DNA from: Paguma larvata
Lineage: Eukaryota > Chordata > Mammalia > Carnivora > Viverridae
Direction of reading: 5' to 3'
Length of the DNA stretch: 64,000 nt
Assembly (NCBI GenBank): GCA_030068075.1
Contig: CM057826.1
Span: 115,778,746 to 115,842,745, forward strand
The notes beneath the pieces are model-generated. The model had not been told where the DNA came from and did not search any database. It saw nothing but the letters and a program-made list of their open reading frames with translations. This document shows positions 57,690-64,000 of this stretch, piece by piece; positions within the stretch are counted from its first letter, which is position 1, and every line of letters starts with the position of its first letter. The translations under genes were made by a program, and so were the position numbers.

Positions 57690-58669
57690 GTAAGTGTGGA
57701 TGAGTCACCTGGGGCAAGGAGTCATTCTCCTGTACCCGGTCTGGAAGGGCAGGGGGTTAACTGGCGGTGGAAACCTATCCACCACCCCCTTAGACATCCC
57801 CTTTGAGGCCAGATGAACTTAACAGCAGAAGTACAGGGTCGGCTCTTCTGAACGGAACATCATGTTAGCTTTGTGAACAAGCGTTTACTAAACCATACCC
57901 TACAACACATGAATCCAAAGGCCTGTTCCTTTTTTAAAGACCATTATCCTTCCCTTCTACCCGCACCTTGTTCTGTCTCACACCCCCACCCCCTGGTGGA
58001 CTCTTCCCAGAGTCTAATTCGCTTGGATTCCAAAACCAGGTCCCCTTGGGCAGAGGTCTTGGCCTTCTGCTGCTATTTCTTTAAATTGATCTCCAGCCGA
58101 ATTCCGAATGTAAAGGTCAGCAGGCGAGGAAATGGCACTTCTAATAGAAAACAATGTGCACTTTCTAAATTTGAACCAAGCCGTTTCCGCTCTTTGATTT
58201 AAGTGACTTCCTGGGGTTCCGTGTCAGGCACTGCAGTTGAATCTCTGGCTGGATTCCAACTTAAAATTGCACTCTCTCGGTGAAATTAGAAACTGATCCA
58301 GAGTTGGCTTAGCTATTCTAGTAAATAGCATTTAGGCAGAATGTTCTGCTCAGCACTTGGAAATGGGTGATGTGCGTGCCCCTCGAGAGGATTTCCCCTC
58401 CAAGTTGTCCGAAGTGCACCCAGCCGGGCTTATTAGCCACTGGAGGTTGCTGCTCTTCGAAGTGCTGCTAGTTAAAGTTAAGATCCTGGATGTGCAGGCG
58501 TCACACGCAGCCTTTCCTTCTGTGATCATCTGGAATAAAAGTGTTTGTTGTCCAGCTGATACACTCCATGGGAGCACACAGGGGCTATCTGTCTTGGCCA
58601 TGACATCCTCAGCACAGTGCTTGGCACACAGTCCTTTTGGTGCTCAGGAAATCTACACGGTTGCTCTCT

Positions 58670-58875
58670 GGGGAAGTGACAGATTACTGCCAGGCAAGAT
58701 GCTAGGCACTGAATATGCATTTCCTTATTTAATCCTCACAAGAACCCATTTCACAGATGACAAAACTAAAGGCATAGAGCTTACAGAACCTTATTTCTGG
58801 CATCGCTGCTAGGCAGGGGTGAGAATTCAAACTTGGATCTGATTCCAGAGCCTGTGTTTGTAACCACTGAACTAT
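58670..58875 (-). repeat. MIR relic in SPRY4 intron, minus strand
   Basis: CTTATTTAATCCTCACAAGA and TTTCACAGATGACAAAAC are inverted MIR core text. Confidence 0.75.
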
Positions 58876-58884
58876 CTAAAAAAA

Positions 58885-59115
58885 CAGCGTTTCACAGCGG
58901 TTCCAAGAATGAGATCGGATGGGCTAGGTTTGAACTCCTGCTGAGTTCTGTTGATAGTTTTGTGTGCCTTTGGACAAGTTACTTTGAACATTAGTTTTTT
59001 GTAACTAGAAAAGGGATAATAATAGTAGTCACATTTAAGGGTGAAGAGTCAGTGACGTAATATATGGTGCTTAGGAGAGTGCCTGGCTCATATTAAGTGC
59101 TGAATGAGTGTTACT
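58885..59115 (+). repeat. MIR relic in SPRY4 intron
   Basis: GGGCTAGGTTTGAACTCCTG, GAGTGCCTGGCTCATATTAA and a following GTGCTGAATGAGTG mark a plus-strand MIR about 200 bases before the terminal exon. Confidence 0.75.
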
Positions 59116-59346
59116 TTTACCACTTACTATTAATTGTGATTAGTAATCATCCAAGCCTGGATGTTGGAGAGTCCACTGAGGGAATCGGTTCCCGTTTCAT
59201 TTGGACTCCCAAGGACCTGATGGGGTTTGGGGGTGTTAACAGGCCAAATTCTGATGCCTGGAACCCACTCTCTCTTCCTTTTCCCCACCTCCCACCCAGG
59301 GCCCCTAGAAGCCTGTTCCTCAGCACAGTCCAGGACCTCCAGCCCC

Positions 59347-60247
59347 ATGGAGCCCCCGATCCCACAGAGCGTCCCCTTGACTCCCAGCTCAGTCATGGTC
59401 CAGCCCCTCCTTGACAGCCGTATGCCCCACGGCCGCCTCCAACACCCACTCACCATCCTCCCTATCGACCAGATGAAGACCAGCCACGTGGAGAACGACT
59501 ACATAGACAACCCCGGCCTGGTGCCCCCCATGGGCCCGAAGCGGACCCGGGGTGGGGCCCCAGAGCTGGCCCCGACACCTGCCCGCTGTGACCAGGATGT
59601 CACCCACCACTGGATCTCCTTCAGCGGGCGCCCTAGCTCTGTGAGCAGCAGCAGCAGCACGTCCTCTGACCAGCGTCTCTTAGACCACATGGCGCCACCA
59701 CCGGTGGCCGACCAGGCCTCCCCGAGGGCTGTGCGCATCCAGCCCAAGGCCGTCCACTGCAAGCCACTGGACCTCAAGGGCCCAGCTGGGCCCACCGGAG
59801 CTGGACAAGCACTTCTTGCTGTGTGAGGCCTGCGGGAAGTGTAAGTGCAAGGAGTGTGCATCGCCCCGGACGCTGCCCTCCTGCTGGGTCTGCAACCAGG
59901 AGTGCCTGTGCTCGGCCCAGACCCTGGTCAACTACGGCACCTGCATGTGCCTGGTGCAAGGCATCTTCTACCACTGCACCAATGAGGACGACGAGGGCTC
60001 CTGCGCCGACCACCCCTGCTCCTGCTCTCGCTCAAACTGCTGCGCCCGCTGGTCCTTCATGGGCGCGCTCTCCCTGGTGCTGCCCTGCCTGCTCTGCTAC
60101 CTGCCCGCCACCGGCTGCGTGAAGCTGGCCCAGCGCGGCTATGACCGCCTGCGCCGCCCTGGTTGCCGCTGCAAGCACACGAACAGCGTCATCTGCAAGG
60201 CAGCCGCGGGAGACGCCAAGGCCAGCAGACCCGACAAGTCCTTCTGA
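59347..60247 (+). CDS. SPRY4: Sprouty homolog 4, single-base frameshift in this sequence
   Basis: SPRY4 is a membrane-associated inhibitor of FGF/VEGF receptor signalling to RAS-ERK. The start at 59347 opens with MEPPIPQS, as in mammalian SPRY4. Visible parts in order: the conserved N-terminal motif [10 protein letters not shown], with the regulatory tyrosine at residue 52; a serine-rich motif ([14 protein letters not shown], near residues 117-130); and the C-terminal cysteine-rich Sprouty domain starting at [13 protein letters not shown] and running through [11 protein letters not shown] and [21 protein letters not shown]. The stop is TGA at 60245. The 901 nt are one more than the 900 expected for 299 codons plus stop. 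The extra base lies in the GGGCCC at 59788-59793. Read literally, translation leaves frame after residue 147 and stops at 59826, giving 159 residues without the Sprouty domain; the domain continues in another frame (59816-60247). The rest is intact and conserved, so I call the gene functional with a probable sequence error. Recognition is from memory of the family. Confidence 0.95.
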
Positions 60248-63200
60248 CACTTTGGGTCGAAGCCCCCGTGCTGCTACCCCTGGAACCCAGTTCCCTTCTG
60301 ACACCTGAGAAGACCACAGCGAGGCCAGAGGTTTTAGTGTCCTGAGGCTGACCTTGCTGGTCGGCCCGCTCCCCACCCTCTGCTTCTGAAGAAGTGAAGA
60401 CCACCGTCGTCCACCCTCTCTTCCCCAAAGGGATGAAGAAGCACTTTGGGTTTTTTTTTTCAGGGTCCTGGAACTGTGTCAGACAGACAGTGGCAGGGTC
60501 GTGGTGTGGCTGCGGGGCTGGTGGGGGGTTCCTTTTTCAGAAGACGGAACACAGATGTGGACACATATCCGGAAGTTGTAGCTGCTTGAATGCCTTCCCA
60601 GTTCCTCCTCCTTCCCCCTCCCCCCTACTCTTCCATTCTCTTTGGCTGCCCGGGAGGAATCATTTACTGAGTGACCAGGGGACCTTTGAAGAAGACCCTT
60701 GGAGCCCTGACTTTGATACTTCTCCTCCCCCACCCTCCACCCCAGTTTGTCCCAACACCTTGGGGAAGACGGAGAAGACCCTGGCAATCCCTGTTGTATA
60801 TACTTGGGAGCCCCCTGAGAGCCAGTGAGTCCAGGCCTCATTCCTCGCTCTGCCTCCCCGGAGCCACAGATGGACTTAGGAGCCACTGCACAGTGCATTC
60901 CTCCCCTCCAGGTCCGTCGCTAACTCTTGGGGGTGTTCCGCTCATAACACCGTCCTTCGGTTCTTACTGAGTCACAGACTCACCTGCCACTATGTGTCCC
61001 GTGTTCTCTCTACCCAGTACCTTTCCAGAAATTTCACGGGTAGAGAAGGCCGGGGCGGCACATGCGAGACCAAATATCATTTTGCCAATGAGTCTGAGGC
61101 TGTGGTCTCTGGATCCAGTCATTATGTTTTTATAGAACAATGAAACCAGATGCTATAACGGTGTTTTAAAGAAAAATAATAATAAAAACACTTGGCTTCC
61201 TTTTGGGCCACCCCCAGGAAGGGCTGATTTCAAAATCTGGGGGGCGAGCAACCTCAAGGAACACCATCCCCGTTCCCACCAAGAAGAGGATTTTCACAGC
61301 AAAGAAGAGAGGCAGCACCTCCCAATGGCAGAGCGACAGTAGAGCTGGGTGGGTTCCTTCTCTTCTGATTCTGCTGCTTGCTGTCATCGTCTTTTGTGTA
61401 CAGTGATGTGTCTGTATCTTTAATGTAAATAGACAGATGATGAAAAAAGAGTCTATTTTAGTGTTAGGAAGCCCTGGTGGGGGAGTAAGAAAGCAAGGGG
61501 TGGTGGGGATTCTCCAGGGGCTTCTTGGGGGATTGAGCCCTGCTTCCGTGCGTGGCCACACCACCCCCTCCCAACAGCCCCCAAAGACGTAGCAACTCTC
61601 TCTCAAGGTGCTAAAGGACTCCACGCAGCACGTCCAGTGGGTAGGTACTTGTTGCATGCAAAAGCTATATTGTGTCTGGTCCTTCCTCCCCAGCTGTTAT
61701 GCGGGGGGTTTTTGCTTCGTGTAGTATTTTGTGTGTCCTCCCACCCCCACGAGAGGAAGTGGCTGGGGTCAGAAAAGCTACCCCGGGTTAAACTGGAAGT
61801 GTGTTAGGCAGAGCGTGTGTAGCATTTCCAGTTTGTTCTGGAGGAACAGAAGCACCTCCAGGATGGAGGAGGCAAGGAGGCAGGTAGCTGGGATTGGCAA
61901 GCACCCACTGCTTCTCAAGGACTTTTTTTTTCCCCTTGAAGACTAGTAGTAACACCTTATGATTTAGAATAAGTTAATCGTAAGTGTAGGTATTTATTGA
62001 TTGGAGGAAAGGAGGGGAGGGTCTTATTAGTTTAGGCTTTATTTATATAACATTTACTAGCTTGTAAAAAGTATGAAATAATGCATCTGCGTTTTCTAAG
62101 GCTGATCCATGTAGCTACCCTGCCACAGTCGTGACGGATGCATGGGTGTTCTTGCACAAACAGGAGGGAATGGTAGGAAAAACACATTCAGCCAACCACT
62201 TCTACTAATTGAATGTATCAGATGTGTACCGAAGGGACTGGAGCTGTTTTCCTCAGAATAGGTGTGCGGAGGGTAACCACCCCCACGACAGAAGGGCACA
62301 CGTCCACTCTTGGCGAGGCCTCAGAACTTTTCCCAGGGTCCCTCTCTCAGATGTCCCCATGGGGAACTCAATGCAGTGGCAGGTCGCACTTTGGTGATCT
62401 CTTGGTGTTCTACACACCCGTTCTGTGGAAACAGACTTACATAAGCTGTGTACACACACACACACACACACACACACGAACTACACACCGAGCCCATCAG
62501 CCCTCTATCGACACAGACCCCATATCCTCCTGACCCCTGATGAATCCTGACTTTTTGTGTACATAGTTGTAAACACGGATTTTTCTGGTTTTGGGTTTCT
62601 TTTTTCTTTTTTGCTTCCCTGTTTTAGCTTGTTCTTTTGGTTTGCATTTCACCTGCTAGATGGATGTGTGCCGAGCTCCTGGGGTCCCCTGTGCTCCGTG
62701 GTAAAGAGAAGCCGTGAAGCAGCTTCGGTTCTCCCTGCTCCATTGCAGGACAAACCCTTGGCATGTTTTTCTCAGTTTCTTGGCAAAACAAAACAAAACT
62801 GGCTTGCCCGGGGGCCAGTCGAGGTCCACTGAGGAACCCGTTCCTGAGGGTGCTGCTTCTGGCTGATTGTTTCTGTCACCAATGGCTTGCTTGGCTAGAC
62901 TGCGCCTCGTCTTGACCTTTGAAAAGAGCCAGCTGGTTCCCACTTCTTTTCAGCCTGGGGTGGGTGGTGGGTCTGCCTGCAACTGGGGGTAGGATCCACA
63001 AGCGTGGGTCCAAGACACATGTCCTAGTGGGCGTTGGCCGCTCCTGCTCGGAGGGTGAGTTTGTGAAGGTCCAACACTCCAAGTGCCCTGGGGTACTGGT
63101 TCTGCGATAGCAAAACCCTTCTAGATGGACAGCGGGGGCAACCAAGGCTTCCTCTCACAGTCCTCAGCTGGGAGGAGGTAAAGACCACTTCCTCCTGTTT

Positions 63201-63905
63201 GCACGAGTCCCTTCGACAACAGAAACGGAAGACCTTCATGCGACATGTCTAGTCCTTTAAGCGCTGTGGAGTCCGCGTGGGTCCCGTGTACACCGAGTAT
63301 GACCCAGTTAGATAATGACTTGTGCAAGGCTGCACGACATGGAAAGTACTAGTTGGAACCAAACACCCAGATTCCGTCACCTCAAAGCTCCATATCCTCC
63401 TCCTCGCTGCCCCAGGAGATGTCTGATGGAGTGTGGGCCGCACAACTTTGCACTGTACAAGTCACTAGGGCATCTCAACAAGCTTCACCGGCCTTCTCGT
63501 TCATGCCTTCGGTAAGCATTTTCATGCCCTCCGCTTACTGTGACGGTTAATGACCAATCTTGTGCTGCCATTTTTTGCTGTGGGTAACTCCTGTGTGGTG
63601 TCTCCCTTGCTTTCTCTTCTCACTGCCCCACGGTTTGGTTTCGTGTTACAAACAGAAAAGCTGTTCGAGGTTCCCACCCCATCACAGTCTTTCTTCATTT
63701 TCCCTCTTCACTGTAGCCCCTTCTCACCCCACAACAAAAGTTACCACAGAAGGTTTCCTTTGTATAGAATATTTATTTTGAAGCTCTATTTTAATAGTAT
63801 TTATTTTAGAAAGTCTACTATTGTAAGAGTTCTTCTGTTTGTGAAGAAAAAAAACAAGTTAAAAACTGAATGTACTGATCTAGAATATATATATAAATAT
63901 ATATT
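60248..63905 (+). other. SPRY4: SPRY4 3' untranslated region
   Basis: About 3.6 kb of noncoding sequence follows the stop codon. It contains a canonical AATAAA at 61181-61186 that could give a short 3' UTR, AU-rich TATTTATTT-type stretches (61990-62050 and 63765-63810), a CA repeat (62452-62477), three TGTANATA Pumilio motifs and two 8-mer matches to the miR-181 seed. No convincing reading frame, SINE or other young insertion is present. The end is placed by the AT-rich run at 63884-63905 and could be off by tens of bases. Confidence 0.7.
61181..61186 (+). terminator. possible proximal polyadenylation signal of SPRY4
   Basis: Canonical AATAAA 934 bases after the stop codon. It may be used for a shorter transcript. 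Usage cannot be judged. Confidence 0.35.
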
Positions 63906-64000
63906 GTTAAATACACACAGGACTGCCGTTTCTCGTGTGTTTGTGTGTTCGCACCCCTGACATCCTCACCCAGCAAGACCCCGGGCTTGGCAACAACACT

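Larger units (their letters stand above)
50139..59299 (+). other. SPRY4: SPRY4 intron 1 region
   Basis: This is the interval between the first-exon donor and the terminal-exon acceptor. It begins in the CpG island (to about 51.0 kb) and then holds largely unique sequence with a few MIR relics (for example 55545-55690, 58670-58875 and 58885-59115). No carnivore SINE or young L1 is present, unlike the upstream flank. It may contain an alternative second exon (57577-57689). In human the noncoding RNA SPRY4-IT1 comes from an intron of this gene; a feline counterpart cannot be delimited here by eye. Open frames in this stretch, including 233 codons at 50245-50946, show no family resemblance. Confidence 0.65.
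59300..63905 (+). other. SPRY4: SPRY4 terminal exon (coding plus 3' UTR)
   Basis: A pyrimidine-rich tract (CTCTTCCTTTTCCCCACCTC) followed by CCACCCAG at 59292-59299 makes a strong splice acceptor, so the exon should begin at 59300. That leaves 47 nt of 5' untranslated sequence before the ATG at 59347. The transcript is expected to continue through a long 3' UTR to the AT-rich end near 63.9 kb, where AATATA and TATAAA variants of the polyadenylation signal occur at 63884-63902. The exact cleavage site is not visible. Confidence 0.8.

Noticed and set aside
59499..60428. Antisense and alternate frames within SPRY4 (up to 139 codons)
   Set aside because: Shadows of the GC-rich SPRY4 coding sequence.

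Overview
This window is mammalian genomic DNA, most likely from a felid or another feliform carnivore. The evidence is the many copies of a tRNA-Lys-derived carnivore SINE. Their body, with the GTGCTGACAGCTCAGAGCC segment and a CT-rich stretch ending in AATAAATAAACATTAAAA, matches the feline subtype (SINEC_Fc type) rather than the canid subtype. Carnivore L1 3' ends and old MIR, L2 and L1M relics fill much of the rest. There is no prokaryotic content, operon or CRISPR.

The only recognisable protein-coding gene is SPRY4 (Sprouty homolog 4), a feedback inhibitor of receptor tyrosine kinase/RAS-ERK signalling, on the plus strand in the last 14 kb. Its promoter lies in a CpG island (about 49.4-51.0 kb) holding four copies of a CCATTCATA element and two NRF1-like palindromes. 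A first exon ends at 50138, a 9.2 kb intron follows, and the terminal exon starts at 59300 with the main ATG at 59347. The reading frame ends at 60247, and a 3' UTR of about 3.6 kb runs to about 63.9 kb. The coding sequence as given carries one extra base near 59788-59793. This breaks the 299-residue frame into an N-terminal part and a cysteine-rich Sprouty domain in another frame. Everything else in the gene looks intact, so a sequence or assembly error is the first explanation, but it needs checking.

The left 49 kb is intergenic, upstream of SPRY4. From 1 to 18 kb, and especially 33 to 44.7 kb, it is dense in SINE and L1 insertions, several nested. A processed RPL32 pseudogene at 9020-10002 has been hit twice by SINEs at the same target sequence. 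A second CpG island at about 21.7-22.45 kb, some 28 kb upstream of SPRY4, contains an AT-rich core packed with ETS-, RUNX- and MEIS-like motifs and looks like a distal regulatory element or an unannotated promoter. Carnivore SINEs are absent from about 18.0 to 25.3 kb and from about 44.7 kb to the window end, the two stretches that carry the CpG islands and SPRY4.

No novel multi-gene system was found. The items most worth following up are the SPRY4 frameshift, the repeated promoter element, the distal CpG-island element and the double same-site SINE insertion.
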